A DNA stretch of 64,000 nt from assembly GCA_023421075.1 (NCBI GenBank), contig JAEZUM010000055.1, forward strand, positions 1 through 64,000, in the 5' to 3' direction. Position 1 is the stretch's first letter; every line of letters begins with the position of its first letter. A model generated the notes under the pieces. The model saw only the letters and a list, made by a program, of their open reading frames with translations. It was not told the origin of the DNA and searched no databases. Source of the DNA: Bacillota bacterium. GTDB taxonomy: Bacteria > Bacillota > Clostridia > Lachnospirales > Lachnospiraceae. Position numbers and translations under genes: made by a program. Shown here piece after piece: positions 42,830 through 51,391 of the stretch.

Positions 42830-43639
42830 ATGCTTTATCAAGAGATTAAGATTTCGGTAGAGGGACAGGAAGCAACCTTAACCACCTATCTTCTAAACAA
42901 TACTTCGGAAATTGATGAGAATAGAACTCGTCCGCTGGTTATATTATGTCCGGGAGGTGGCTATCGTTTTGTATCGGAACGGGAAGCAGAACCGATCGCG
43001 ATTCAATTAAATGCTATGGGATTTCATGTGGCCATCTTACGTTACACCATATATCCTGCCAAGTTCCCTACAGCATTAACACAGTTGGCGAAGTCAGTGG
43101 CTTATGCCAGAGCACACGCTAAGGAATGGAATGTTCAGAGTGATAAGATTATCGTCATGGGCTTCTCCGCAGGCGGCCATCTGGCTGCTAGCATGGGAAC
43201 CTTATGGCATGAGACATTTCTTGAGGAAATAATGCAGCAGCCGAAGGATAATTACAAGCCCAATGGTTTGATCCTCAGTTATCCGGTAATTACCTCCGGT
43301 GAACATGCTCATAGAGATTCCTTCGTAGCCTTACTCCAGGATCGTTATAATGAGCTTGTGGACCAAATGTCCTTAGAGAAGAGGGTAACGGAGTTAACTC
43401 CACCTACCTTCGTATGGCATACCTTTGAGGATACTTTGGTTCCGATTGAGAATGCTTTACTCTTTATCCAAGCCCTCAATGAGAAAAAGGTACCCTTTGA
43501 GCTTCATATATATCCCAAGGGATGGCACGGTCTTTCTCTTGCCAATGAGGAGACCAGAAGTATTTATGATAAAGGGCCTCTGCCAACCCAGTGCCAATCC
43601 TGGATGTCACTGGCAGGAACCTGGATCAATAATCTGTAA
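42830..43639 (+). CDS. Alpha/beta hydrolase (acetyl-esterase-like)
   Basis: A 269-residue cytoplasmic alpha/beta-hydrolase. Oxyanion-hole segment CPGGGYRFVS, nucleophile elbow MGFSAGGHLAA (Ser113), Asp in HTFEDTLVP and His in PKGWHGLSL complete the triad. This is the BD-FAE/xylan-esterase-like group that deacetylates sugars in plant-polymer degraders; the substrate here is inferred. AAGGAAGG precedes the ATG. It is the last gene of the plus-strand run starting at 41227 and is followed by a terminator. Confidence 0.88.
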   Translation: MLYQEIKISVEGQEATLTTYLLNNTSEIDENRTRPLVILCPGGGYRFVSEREAEPIAIQLNAMGFHVAILRYTIYPAKFPTALTQLAKSVAYARAHAKEWNVQSDKIIVMGFSAGGHLAASMGTLWHETFLEEIMQQPKDNYKPNGLILSYPVITSGEHAHRDSFVALLQDRYNELVDQMSLEKRVTELTPPTFVWHTFEDTLVPIENALLFIQALNEKKVPFELHIYPKGWHGLSLANEETRSIYDKGPLPTQCQSWMSLAGTWINNL

Positions 43640-43644
43640 AATAA

Positions 43645-43710
43645 AAATACCTTACCATAGCTCGAGCCTCAGGTACTTCCTGATCGCTGCATTGTTGTGG
43701 TAAGGTATTT
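43645..43710 (+). terminator. Long terminator hairpin after the esterase gene
   Basis: AAATACCTTACCA pairs with TGGTAAGGTATTT. The interior forms a second stem-loop (TCAGG/CCTGA). T-rich on both sides, so also usable for the convergent flavin reductase gene. Confidence 0.78.
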
Positions 43711-43737
43711 GTTTCATATTAAGGTACTTATTTCGGA

Positions 43738-44271
43738 TTATTGATCGGTTTTCTTATTCACTGACTTAAATGCATTCGTTACCTCTGCAATATAGAGATA
43801 GTGGTAATCGTCATTGGGATAGAAGGTTGATTTAAATCGTTCCTCCAGAATACTGTCACCGTTCATCTGCTGTACATAGAGCTTCTTGCAGATCAGAACA
43901 TTGTTTGCCTCCAAGAAGAAGGGAGTATTATTAAATTGATCCAATGTCAAACCGCTCTTAGTGATCTTATCCTCGGTACGACCGGATACTGACCCGAGAT
44001 AATTCAGTGTATCCTTATATTCCTTATCCAGAAAGCTGAGGGAGAAGGTATCCTCACGGTCAAGAAATTCCTTCGTATAACGCTGAGGGCGTACAACGAC
44101 AAACACTACATTTTTACCATACATAACACCAAGACCACCCCAGGACGCTGTCATTGTATTCACATTATTTTCATCACCGGCAGTAATCAGCATCCACTCC
44201 TTACCAATCATCTGAAATGGATTTCTGCGTATCATATCCGGTGAAATTTCTTTAAATTCATTCATATGCAT
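43738..44271 (-). CDS. Flavin reductase family protein (FMN-binding split barrel)
   Basis: A 177-residue protein with NPFQMIGKEWMLITAGDE, MTASWGGLGVMYGKN and VVRPQRYTKEFLDRED: the N-terminal half of the flavin reductase-like FMN-binding split barrel. Related proteins of Clostridia bind FMN and reduce flavins or quinones. The start at 44271 is chosen for AAGGAGAG 4-5 bases upstream; a frame open 33 bases further lacks one. It is one gene, convergent with the esterase and divergent from the LysM protein. Function beyond flavin binding is not clear. Confidence 0.85.
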   Translation of the reverse strand: MHMNEFKEISPDMIRRNPFQMIGKEWMLITAGDENNVNTMTASWGGLGVMYGKNVVFVVVRPQRYTKEFLDREDTFSLSFLDKEYKDTLNYLGSVSGRTEDKITKSGLTLDQFNNTPFFLEANNVLICKKLYVQQMNGDSILEERFKSTFYPNDDYHYLYIAEVTNAFKSVNKKTDQ

Positions 44272-44496
44272 TATCTCTCCTTTATCATTTTTCCAGCTTC
44301 GCATGAAACAATATTTAAAAATAACGAAGGCTTCGGTTTCTTATCATAAATCACCCTTAATTTGACATTTTTAGAACCGATATTAGTATTATACGATAAG
44401 ACTAGCAAGGATGCAACGTTTCAATAAAAATTTCACAAACATAGGAGGATGGCATATACTAATTACATAGCCTTGATAAATCAAAGGATGTTGATT

Positions 44497-45780
44497 ATGA
44501 CGATTCATGTAGTGCAGACCGGAGATACGTTAAGTTCGATAGCAGAACAGTATGGTATGACGACCGAGCGAATTATTATAGAAAATGAACTCCCGAATCC
44601 GGATAATCTGGTAGTGGGACAGAGCTTAGGAATTCGGGTACCTGAAGTAGTTCATACCGTTGCAGAGGGAGATACTTTGTTCAGCATATCGGAGCAATAT
44701 GATGTGACACCAAATCGGATTCTACAGAACAACCCAAGGGTTGCTGTTGATGAATTTCTTAGCCCCGGTGAGGAACTGGTGATAACCTATGAGGGAGATA
44801 CCGTGGAGGATACCCTCCTCATCAACGGATATGCCTATCCCTTCATCGAGAGAGAAGTATTAAGGCGTACCCTGCCATTTCTGACTTATCTGTCCATCTT
44901 TACTTATGGCTTTACTCCGGAAGGTGATCTGGTTCCAATCGAGGATGAGGAACTGATTGCGATTGCCAATGAGTTCGGAGTCGGTCCAATCATGATGCTT
45001 GCGCCTATGAATGCGGAGCAGAACTTTGATAGTGCGATAGCCCATGCTATGTTCGTTAATCCAACGGGACAGACGAATCTCATCAATAATATTGTTGCCA
45101 ATATGCAGGCGAAGGGATATGTGGGGCTTGATATTGATTTTGAATTTGTACTTCCGGAGGATAAACAGAATTTCTTGAATTTCATAACAGCCGTTAATAC
45201 AAGACTGGATGCAGAGGGGTATATAACAATGGTAGCGCTGGCACCAAAGACCTCCGGGGAGATGACGGGGTTGCTTTATGAGGCTCATGATTATCCGACC
45301 ATCGGGGCGGTAGCCGACGATGTTCTATTGATGACCTATGAGTGGGGATATACCTTTGGTCCTCCGATGGCAACAGCACCCCTGAACAATGTACGTAGGG
45401 TATTGGAATACGGAGTCTCTGTAATCAGCCCGGATAAAATCCTGATGGGAATTCCGAATTATGCTTATGATTGGCCTTTGCCCTTCGTTAGAGGGGAAAC
45501 CGCAGCAGAATCAATTGGCAATCAACAGGCGATCGAGCGCGCCGTACAGTACGGGGTTACCATTCAGTTCGATGAACTGGCGCAAGCTCCCTTCTATAAT
45601 TATACCACGCCAGAGGGAGTAGAACATGTCGTATGGTTCGACGATGTCCGAAGCATGAATGCCAAGTTTTCCTTGATTCCGGAACTGGGGCTGGAGGGAG
45701 CAGGGGTATGGCAGATCATGAAGTTCTTCCCGGGTTTATGGTTGGTAGTTGCCTCCCGCTTCGGAGTTACCAAGGTATGA
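44497..45780 (+). CDS. LysM and GH18 domain protein (YaaH/SleL-like)
   Basis: A 427-residue protein: two LysM repeats (HVVQTGDTLSSIAEQYG at 4-20 and VVHTVAEGDTLFSISEQYD) and then a glycoside hydrolase 18 barrel with YVGLDIDFEFV, whose DxDxE-type motif holds the catalytic Glu. Such proteins bind peptidoglycan and cleave cortex or wall glycans in spores (YaaH, SleL). No signal peptide, as in spore-coat members. The start at 44497 (AAAGGATG upstream, 9 bases) puts LysM at the N-terminus; an ATG at 44449 directly abuts its AGGAGG site. A terminator follows at 45832. Confidence 0.9.
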   Translation: MTIHVVQTGDTLSSIAEQYGMTTERIIIENELPNPDNLVVGQSLGIRVPEVVHTVAEGDTLFSISEQYDVTPNRILQNNPRVAVDEFLSPGEELVITYEGDTVEDTLLINGYAYPFIEREVLRRTLPFLTYLSIFTYGFTPEGDLVPIEDEELIAIANEFGVGPIMMLAPMNAEQNFDSAIAHAMFVNPTGQTNLINNIVANMQAKGYVGLDIDFEFVLPEDKQNFLNFITAVNTRLDAEGYITMVALAPKTSGEMTGLLYEAHDYPTIGAVADDVLLMTYEWGYTFGPPMATAPLNNVRRVLEYGVSVISPDKILMGIPNYAYDWPLPFVRGETAAESIGNQQAIERAVQYGVTIQFDELAQAPFYNYTTPEGVEHVVWFDDVRSMNAKFSLIPELGLEGAGVWQIMKFFPGLWLVVASRFGVTKV

Positions 45781-45831
45781 ACCATTCGAGGTTAATCGTG
45801 GCTTTAAGGTAGTGATATTATCATTTTTATC

Positions 45832-45883
45832 AATCACATGTGGCATGAAGACTTAATTATCATGTTACATGTGATTTTTCTTT
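45832..45883 (+). terminator. Terminator of the LysM/GH18 gene
   Basis: AATCACATGTGGCATGA pairs with TCATGTTACATGTGATT (one bulge/mismatch) and is followed by TTTCTTTT. Confidence 0.85.
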
Positions 45884-46037
45884 TATACCTAATTCAACGG
45901 TAGCTGATACAGAAACTGCTTATTTGGGATAATACGCATTGAAGACATATCGTTTAATTCGTGGTTGGAGTGAATTCGATTCATGCCTGGTTTTATCATA
46001 TGGATTTATTTCTGGAAGATATAGACTTATTATCTCT

Positions 46038-46063
46038 CAAGCTTATTTACAAATGTAAGCTTG
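46038..46063. promoter_or_regulatory. Inverted repeat over the signal peptidase promoter
   Basis: CAAGCTTA and TAAGCTTG are 10 bases apart and flank the -35 box exactly, as an operator would. Confidence 0.5.
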
Positions 46064-46074
46064 GAGGGTATAAT
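46046..46074 (+). promoter_or_regulatory. Promoter of the signal peptidase pair
   Basis: TTTACA and TATAAT with 17 bases between, about 40 bases before the start codon of the first peptidase. Confidence 0.82.
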
Positions 46075-46114
46075 TGCATATAAGTTCTGCATTCTATTAC
46101 TAAAGGGGTTCGTC

Positions 46115-46648
46115 ATGAGTAAAAAGGTTCTAAAAGAAGTGGTCAGTTGGATTCTAATCTTTGTATTTGCGATTGTAGTGGCAACCTTAATTAAGGAGTT
46201 TATTATATATAATGTTGAGGTACCAACAGGCTCCATGGAAGAAACCATCATGATAGGAGATCGTGTAGTCACCTCAAGAGTATCTTATATTACCGGTGAT
46301 CCTAAGAGAGGAGATATCGTAGTATTCCCATTCCCCGATGATGAAGAGCTGGATTATATCAAAAGGATTATCGGATTGCCCGGAGAGACCATAGAAGGGA
46401 AGGATGGTCTGGTATATATCAATGGGGAACCACTGATGGAGCCATATGTAGCAGAAGCGTTGGACAGTGATTTCGGACCATACATAGTTCCGGAAAACAG
46501 CTATTTTATGATGGGCGATAATCGGAATAATTCTCAGGATTCGAGGTTTTGGGAGAATAAGTTCCTTGCAAGGAATAAGATCGAAGGAAAAGCAATTTTA
46601 AAATATCCGAAGTTTCATTGGTTTGGTTCAGTAGATTACGAGCAATAA
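46115..46648 (+). CDS. lepB: Signal peptidase I (first of tandem pair)
   Basis: A 177-residue type I signal peptidase: one N-terminal helix (about 10-27), the nucleophile Ser40 in VPTGSMEETI, the general base Lys83 in YIKRIIGLPGE, and the box FMMGDNRNNSQDSR. It removes signal peptides on the outer face of the membrane. The start at 46115 has AAGGGG upstream; an ATG at 46061 lies inside the promoter region. The next gene is a close paralogue 26 bases later. The pair could serve the abundant secreted proteins of this organism. Confidence 0.94.
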   Translation: MSKKVLKEVVSWILIFVFAIVVATLIKEFIIYNVEVPTGSMEETIMIGDRVVTSRVSYITGDPKRGDIVVFPFPDDEELDYIKRIIGLPGETIEGKDGLVYINGEPLMEPYVAEALDSDFGPYIVPENSYFMMGDNRNNSQDSRFWENKFLARNKIEGKAILKYPKFHWFGSVDYEQ

Positions 46649-46674
46649 ATATCAGCATGAGGGAGACTAAGAGT

Positions 46675-47217
46675 ATGGATAAGAAAGTAATGAAAGAAAT
46701 ATTAAGCTGGGTTTTGGTGATTGCTGCCGCCGTCTTATTAGCAATGGCGATAAACAAATGGGTGTATTATGCAATCAGTTCACCGACACCTTCAATGGAA
46801 AAAACCTTTCTTGTGGATGAGAAGGTAGGTGTATTCCGTCTGGCATATCTTTTTAGTAAACCGGAACGAGGCGATATCGTCGTGTTTGCAAATCCGCTGG
46901 ATTCCGATGAGGATGATTACATTAAGAGAATCATCGGACTTCCCGGTGAGACGGTGGAAGGCAGGGACGGAGTGGTATATATCAATGGTCAACCGCTGAA
47001 GGAGGATTATCTTTGGGAATATATGGAGGGGTCCTTTGGACCTTATGAGATACCGGAGGGTCACTACTGGATGATGGGAGATAATCGTAATATATCGGGT
47101 GATGCAAGGCTATGGCCGGATAAATATATTCCTTTGGAAGACATTCGTGGTAAGGCACTCTTCAAATATCCGAAGTTCAAATGGTTTGAAAAGATTGATT
47201 ATGGTATCGATGAATAG
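46675..47217 (+). CDS. lepB: Signal peptidase I (second of tandem pair)
   Basis: A 180-residue paralogue with the same features: N-terminal helix, SPTPSMEKTF with Ser40, DYIKRIIGLPGE with Lys84, and WMMGDNRNISGDAR. The GS before the catalytic Ser of the neighbour is PS here. Start at 46675 is chosen from GGGAG about 9 bases upstream. The two genes share a promoter and end in a terminator at 47230. Whether the two have different substrates cannot be read from the sequence. Confidence 0.94.
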   Translation: MDKKVMKEILSWVLVIAAAVLLAMAINKWVYYAISSPTPSMEKTFLVDEKVGVFRLAYLFSKPERGDIVVFANPLDSDEDDYIKRIIGLPGETVEGRDGVVYINGQPLKEDYLWEYMEGSFGPYEIPEGHYWMMGDNRNISGDARLWPDKYIPLEDIRGKALFKYPKFKWFEKIDYGIDE

Positions 47218-47229
47218 GAATAAAACGTG

Positions 47230-47258
47230 TAGGCTACCCTTTCGGGTAGCCTATTTTT
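47230..47258 (+). terminator. Terminator between signal peptidase and phosphatase genes
   Basis: TAGGCTACCC pairs with GGGTAGCCTA around TTTC, then TTTTT. Bidirectional; serves the convergent phosphatase operon too. Confidence 0.88.
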
Positions 47259-48429
47259 AAAAATAACTTACATTAATACGTTTTCCGATCTTACGCAGAC
47301 AGTCAGCCAGTTCATCCACCAGGCGCATCTTGATACTGAAATTAATCGGCAGCTTCGGATTCTGATGTGCCGGGTTGATTGCCCTTCCAACATAGAAATT
47401 GATATCGGTTGCTTCCTCAAACAACAGCCGGGTAATGAGTGAGGCCCCGTCTTTTTTACTACTCCATTGCAGATAATATGCATTATCCTCCAGATAGCTT
47501 TTGGCATAGTGGAGAACCTTACTCATAGTAATGACGCCCTCAGTAACGAGATCAATCCCTTCTACCCTGGAGATGGGAGGAATCTCAGGGTCCGGATAAT
47601 CAATACCGGTCACCATTTCTTTACCCAGATAATCGGCAGCCAGAGAAGAGGTAGTTCCGCCACAGACGATGTGCTTTCCTTCCTTCGCAAAAAAGAGAGA
47701 AAGCATCTTATGTAAGTCTTGGGGATCAGAGGGAGGGCCAATCATCAGATTGATTGGCTGTCGGTTGCGGATTTTCACAGCGGCAACCGTTGTATCATCA
47801 CCGGGCAGTCCACCGTATAGCTGAGAGCATTGATCGAGCAGTATCGTCGCCACCATCTTAGAGGAGTAGCTGCTTTCATATACCGCTTCTAAGAACTCGA
47901 CGATATTTTCGCGTTGCCAGCCGAAATTCAAGGTCTTACCAACACCAGCATATACTGCGCCGTCACTCATGGCTACAAGTACATCACCCGGGGATAGCTC
48001 TATTTTTGATTTAAAGATATTCTTATCACCAATCTGCATGCTCACCTTATCGTAATCACAATAGACACCGTCTCTCAGTAGGATAACATGTGGATTATCG
48101 TATTGAATTACCTCTGCGGACTTATTATCAACAACCTGAATAATCGTAAAGGTAGAATAAGCTATGCCACGTTTCTCGCAGACCGGCAGGGTAGAGGCTA
48201 CGGTAGTAACACAGTCTTCAATGGTCATATGATTCGCCATCATGGTGGAGATAATCTTGGAGGTAAGGGTAGATAATATATTCGCCTTTACACCACTGCC
48301 AAGACCATCGGCCAGTACCATAACAACGGAGCCATCCGAGCCTTCTACGACTTCAACACGATCTCCGCATAATTGTTCGCCATTCTTATTCAAGCTGTGA
48401 TAACCAATATCGGTACATAGATTATTCAT
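47257..48429 (-). CDS. SpoIIE-family PP2C phosphatase of the hydrogenase-sensor module
   Basis: A 390-residue protein. Residues about 20-220 are a SpoIIE-type PP2C domain: GDRVEVVEG, MVLADGLGSGVKA, DGAVYAG and GDDTTVAAVKI carry the metal-binding Asp residues. The remaining C-terminal part (IVCGGTTSSLAADYLGKE) is a second domain of unknown role. It overlaps the end of the hydrogenase-like gene by 8 bases, a sign of coupled translation. In known sensory [FeFe]-hydrogenase modules a phosphatase of this kind is the output. It is not the membrane-bound SpoIIE of sporulation; no helices are seen. Confidence 0.85.
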   Translation of the reverse strand: MNNLCTDIGYHSLNKNGEQLCGDRVEVVEGSDGSVVMVLADGLGSGVKANILSTLTSKIISTMMANHMTIEDCVTTVASTLPVCEKRGIAYSTFTIIQVVDNKSAEVIQYDNPHVILLRDGVYCDYDKVSMQIGDKNIFKSKIELSPGDVLVAMSDGAVYAGVGKTLNFGWQRENIVEFLEAVYESSYSSKMVATILLDQCSQLYGGLPGDDTTVAAVKIRNRQPINLMIGPPSDPQDLHKMLSLFFAKEGKHIVCGGTTSSLAADYLGKEMVTGIDYPDPEIPPISRVEGIDLVTEGVITMSKVLHYAKSYLEDNAYYLQWSSKKDGASLITRLLFEEATDINFYVGRAINPAHQNPKLPINFSIKMRLVDELADCLRKIGKRINVSYF

Positions 48430-50104
48430 TGCGCAGAGTCTCCTTCAGATTCGTAAGAGCAATCTTTGTCTCAGCCGTTGTCTCGCCAAGCAATGAGGCA
48501 ATTTCCTGAACGACACGCATCTGCTTCTCAATCACCTTATCCGTGATTTCCATGGTTTGCCTACTGATTTCTTCTTTCTTGAGCCGTGCTTTTTCTTCTG
48601 CGGTGATGTCCCTCATAATACTGATGATGATATGATAAGTCCTGTCATAAATGATGGTTTCCTCCACATATCGCTCATAATCGGCCAGATAACTCAGCTT
48701 GTCATGAATATTGCGTCCACCGGTCATCACTTCGAGATAGGTAGAGGGATTCAGAATACGAACCACCGGAGCTCCGAGAATATCGCTCTTATGTTGAATA
48801 TTCAAGATCTGTCTGGCAGCTCGGTTGATTTGCTGTACCTCCAGCTCTTCATTGAGGACAAGAACACCGTTGGGCATATTATAGATTATATTATCGGAGA
48901 AATTCTCGGCTTTTTCCTTCAGGAAGGGAAGGCACATAGTCAAATCGGCTTTTCCCTGAAGTACTGCAACGGCTTTTTCACGACAGGTATTATACCCACA
49001 GCTTCCACAGTTTAACTCATGCTCCGGACGGGATTTACCCATCTTATGCAGGATTTCGTCGATGGCACTGCTTCCCGGCATCTGATGATGACATCCGAGA
49101 TAATGGAACTGCTTGATTAACTGTTCCGGGTCCGGGGAAAGAACTGCAAAGTCCTTCTCCTTTGCAAAACGGTTCACCCGAATAAAATCGGAGACAGGCA
49201 TGCGATGTTCCTTGTCCATAGCGGGACCACCGATACAGCTGCCGGAGCAGGCACTCATCTCAATGAAGCAGTTGCTAAGCTCGCCCTTCGCTATGTTAGT
49301 GAGTGCTTTCATACAGTTATCAAGCCCATCGATCGTTATGAAATCATAATCGAGTTCCTCCGTGAACATGGAACGAATGATTCCGCCGGGGATAGGGAAA
49401 AGTCTGGCTCTACCCTGGTCTGATCCTTGTTCTGTGGCAACAGGAGATACCTCTATTCCTTCTTCACTAAACCAAGAGGAGAGCTCTTCGAAGGTCAATG
49501 CACAATCGACTATCCCCGGATAAAGCTCAGCTTCTTCCTTCTTAGAGATGCAAGGCCCCAAAAAGACAGTATAAGCGTCCGGATGCTCCTCTTTTATTTT
49601 CATACAATGGGCTTGCATCGGTGATAAAATCGGTGCCAAGTAAGGGAGTGCCTCCGGATAATATTTCTGGATTAAGATGTTGACCGTATGACAGCAGGAG
49701 GAGATAATTGCTTTTCCTTCTCCACCTCGTATCATAGATTCATATTGAGTCTTCACGATTGTGGCTCCTAGAGCGGTCTCTTCCACACCGGCAAAGCCCA
49801 GTTTGAGCAGGGCCTTTGCCAAAGCGGACAGATCGGAACCGGCATAATTGGCTATAAAGGCAGGAGCTACACTGGCGTAGACCGGCTTTCCGGATGTCAG
49901 CATCTCCTTCACAATATTAATATCACTGCGAATCTGTTTGGCATTCTGTGGACAGGCAACGAAGCATTCACCACAAAGGATACATTGTTCCTTCACGATA
50001 TGAGCTTGATGATCTGAAAAACGGATTGATTTCACGGGACAATGACGAATACACTTATAGCAATTCTTACAATTTGATTTTTTTAGTTGTATGTAATGAT
50101 TCAT
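48422..50104 (-). CDS. Sensory [FeFe]-hydrogenase-like protein with Fe-S and PAS domains (HydS-like)
   Basis: A 560-residue protein. It begins with two 4Fe-4S motifs (CKNCYKCIRHC and CILCGECFVAC), then an H-cluster-like domain with SSCCHT, LGPCISKKEE and MSACSGSCIGGP, degenerate versions of the TSCCP, MPCxxKK and FMACPGGC boxes. Next come a Fe-S motif (CGSCGYNTC) and a PAS domain (about 410-510), and finally a helical tail. This order is that of group C sensory hydrogenases linked to phosphatases. It probably senses H2 or redox state in the cytoplasm. It lies downstream of a ferredoxin and overlaps the phosphatase gene. Whether the H-cluster is functional is uncertain. Confidence 0.85.
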   Translation of the reverse strand: MNHYIQLKKSNCKNCYKCIRHCPVKSIRFSDHQAHIVKEQCILCGECFVACPQNAKQIRSDINIVKEMLTSGKPVYASVAPAFIANYAGSDLSALAKALLKLGFAGVEETALGATIVKTQYESMIRGGEGKAIISSCCHTVNILIQKYYPEALPYLAPILSPMQAHCMKIKEEHPDAYTVFLGPCISKKEEAELYPGIVDCALTFEELSSWFSEEGIEVSPVATEQGSDQGRARLFPIPGGIIRSMFTEELDYDFITIDGLDNCMKALTNIAKGELSNCFIEMSACSGSCIGGPAMDKEHRMPVSDFIRVNRFAKEKDFAVLSPDPEQLIKQFHYLGCHHQMPGSSAIDEILHKMGKSRPEHELNCGSCGYNTCREKAVAVLQGKADLTMCLPFLKEKAENFSDNIIYNMPNGVLVLNEELEVQQINRAARQILNIQHKSDILGAPVVRILNPSTYLEVMTGGRNIHDKLSYLADYERYVEETIIYDRTYHIIISIMRDITAEEKARLKKEEISRQTMEITDKVIEKQMRVVQEIASLLGETTAETKIALTNLKETLRNE

Positions 50105-50187
50105 AATTCACGACCTTTGGCTATGCTGCTTGAAGAACAGCCTTTCGATGACAGTGTTATCAGAATGAACACTGAAGTATGATAGAG

Positions 50188-50430
50188 TTACATTTTGGCA
50201 AGAACATATTGATCAAAGAAATCGCGAAAGCATTCCGCTGATACCCCGCATATGATCTCATCATCAATTTTGACAGATACCCCATCCGTACACCGGCCAA
50301 GACAGAAAGCAGCAGATAGGCTGACCTTTTCCTCGAGCTGATGCATTTCAATTGCTTCCTTCATAAGTTGAATGATGTTATATGAGCCTTTGATGTGACA
50401 GGAACTACCGACACAGATTGCAATATTCAT
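50188..50430 (-). CDS. Thioredoxin-like [2Fe-2S] ferredoxin
   Basis: An 80-residue protein with the four-Cys pattern of NuoE/HydC-type thioredoxin-like ferredoxins: Cys6 and Cys11 (CVGSSC), Cys43 and Cys47 (CLGRC). It would pass electrons to the hydrogenase-like sensor encoded next. The start at 50430 has AGGAGGAG about 9 bases upstream; a frame open further upstream is not needed. First gene of a three-gene unit with its promoter at 50533. The short spacing and common strand support joint function. Confidence 0.88.
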   Translation of the reverse strand: MNIAICVGSSCHIKGSYNIIQLMKEAIEMHQLEEKVSLSAAFCLGRCTDGVSVKIDDEIICGVSAECFRDFFDQYVLAKM

Positions 50431-50532
50431 GGTAAAGCTCCTCCTAATTTTAACAGATATCATTTGTATGTAAGTTACAATCCTTATGTATTGATGTAAA
50501 ATAAACCATATTATAATATAAAAATCCCTCCT

Positions 50533-50561
50533 AGTATAATACATTGTTAAAAATATGTCAA
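50533..50561 (-). promoter_or_regulatory. Promoter of the hydrogenase-sensor operon
   Basis: On the minus strand TTGACA and TATACT with exactly 17 bases between. The leader to the ferredoxin start is about 95 bases. Confidence 0.85.
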
Positions 50562-50606
50562 TGTAAAATGTGGACTTTTCACTTCAAAACGATGGATTAT
50601 ATGCGC

Positions 50607-50635
50607 TTGCGTTATCGATATCCGAGGAATATAAT
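50607..50635 (+). promoter_or_regulatory. Possible promoter of the DUF1648 gene
   Basis: TTGCGT and TATAAT with 17 bases between, leaving a leader of about 150 bases. The rest of the 50436-50793 gap shows no gene. Confidence 0.6.
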
Positions 50636-50793
50636 CATTGTATGAATAGAGCGTAAGCTGCATCAAACAAGCCTGATTGAAATAGGAGTGTATGATCATT
50701 AGCGAGCTCAAGGTATCTCATAGTATACGAGATAGGATTGTGATTCAAAAATACAGGGAGCAAAGGAAATAAAAGGAGGGGAATAAAGATAAC

Positions 50794-51093
50794 ATGAATC
50801 AAATCAAGAAAAACTTCTTTCTGATTCTGAATGGAATTTATATGGTGGTTACATTAATTTTTGATGCTTTTGTGTATGGGAAGCTGCCGGAAACCATCGC
50901 AACACAGTTTAGCTTTCGAGGCGAGGCAGTTAATACAATGCCTAAGCTAACCTATATGTTGATTACCATAGGATTGATTGTATTATTATTTCTAATGGGT
51001 AATCGTAAGGAGAAAATGGTGCAGATTAAGTATTTAGCTGCATCCACAATTCTGGTTATCGCCAATATTGTTATGCTGGCATTTCAGTTATAA
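50794..51093 (+). CDS. Small DUF1648-like membrane protein
   Basis: A 99-residue protein of three hydrophobic helices. LPETIATQFSFRGEAVNTMPK is the DUF1648 signature (Leu-Pro, then His/Gln-Phe and Gly). These proteins accompany SdpI-type immunity proteins or regulators, but here it stands alone and has no SdpI part. GGAGGGGAA is upstream of the ATG. A terminator follows. Function unknown. Confidence 0.8.
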   Translation: MNQIKKNFFLILNGIYMVVTLIFDAFVYGKLPETIATQFSFRGEAVNTMPKLTYMLITIGLIVLLFLMGNRKEKMVQIKYLAASTILVIANIVMLAFQL

Positions 51094-51103
51094 TCAATAA
51101 AAC

Positions 51104-51161
51104 AGACCTAAGGCCCTTCCCTCCTCAGAATAACTGATGAGGTGAAAGCCTTAGGTCTTTT
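51104..51161 (+). terminator. Terminator of the DUF1648 gene
   Basis: AGACCTAAGGC pairs with GCCTTAGGTCT, followed by TTT. The loop contains a further CTCATC-type stem (CCTCCTCAG/CTGATGAGG). Confidence 0.82.
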
Positions 51162-51365
51162 AATACATGATTATAAAATATCCGCAAAGCTGATATTTTT
51201 GAATACATGATACATAAAATATCTGCGAAGCTGATATTTTTGAATACATGATACATAAAATATCTGCGAAGCTGATATTTTTGAATACATGATACATAAA
51301 ATATCCGCAAAGCTGATATTTTTGAATACATGATACATAAAATATCTGCGAAGCTGATATTTTTG
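51162..51365. repeat. Five tandem 41-bp repeats, each a hairpin
   Basis: Units at 51162-51201, 51202-51242, 51243-51283, 51284-51324 and 51325-51365, all of the form AATACATGATACATAAAATA followed by TCTGCGAAGCTGATATTTTTG. Copies 1 and 4 carry CCGCAAA in place of CTGCGAA and copy 1 lacks one base. Each contains AAAATATC/GATATTTT with GC/GC inside and a T run after it. The array lies beyond the argH stop and the DUF1648 terminator. Confidence 0.92.
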
Positions 51366-51391
51366 TATATTAACGAAAGGGTTAAACAATC

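Noticed and set aside
51162..51365. CRISPR array
   Set aside because: The units follow each other with no unique spacers, and no cas gene is in the window.
51125..51389. Minus-strand reading frames with repeated YHVFKNISFADIL-like peptides
   Set aside because: They are only the translation of the 41-bp tandem repeats. Two overlapping frames show the same pattern and neither has a ribosome site.
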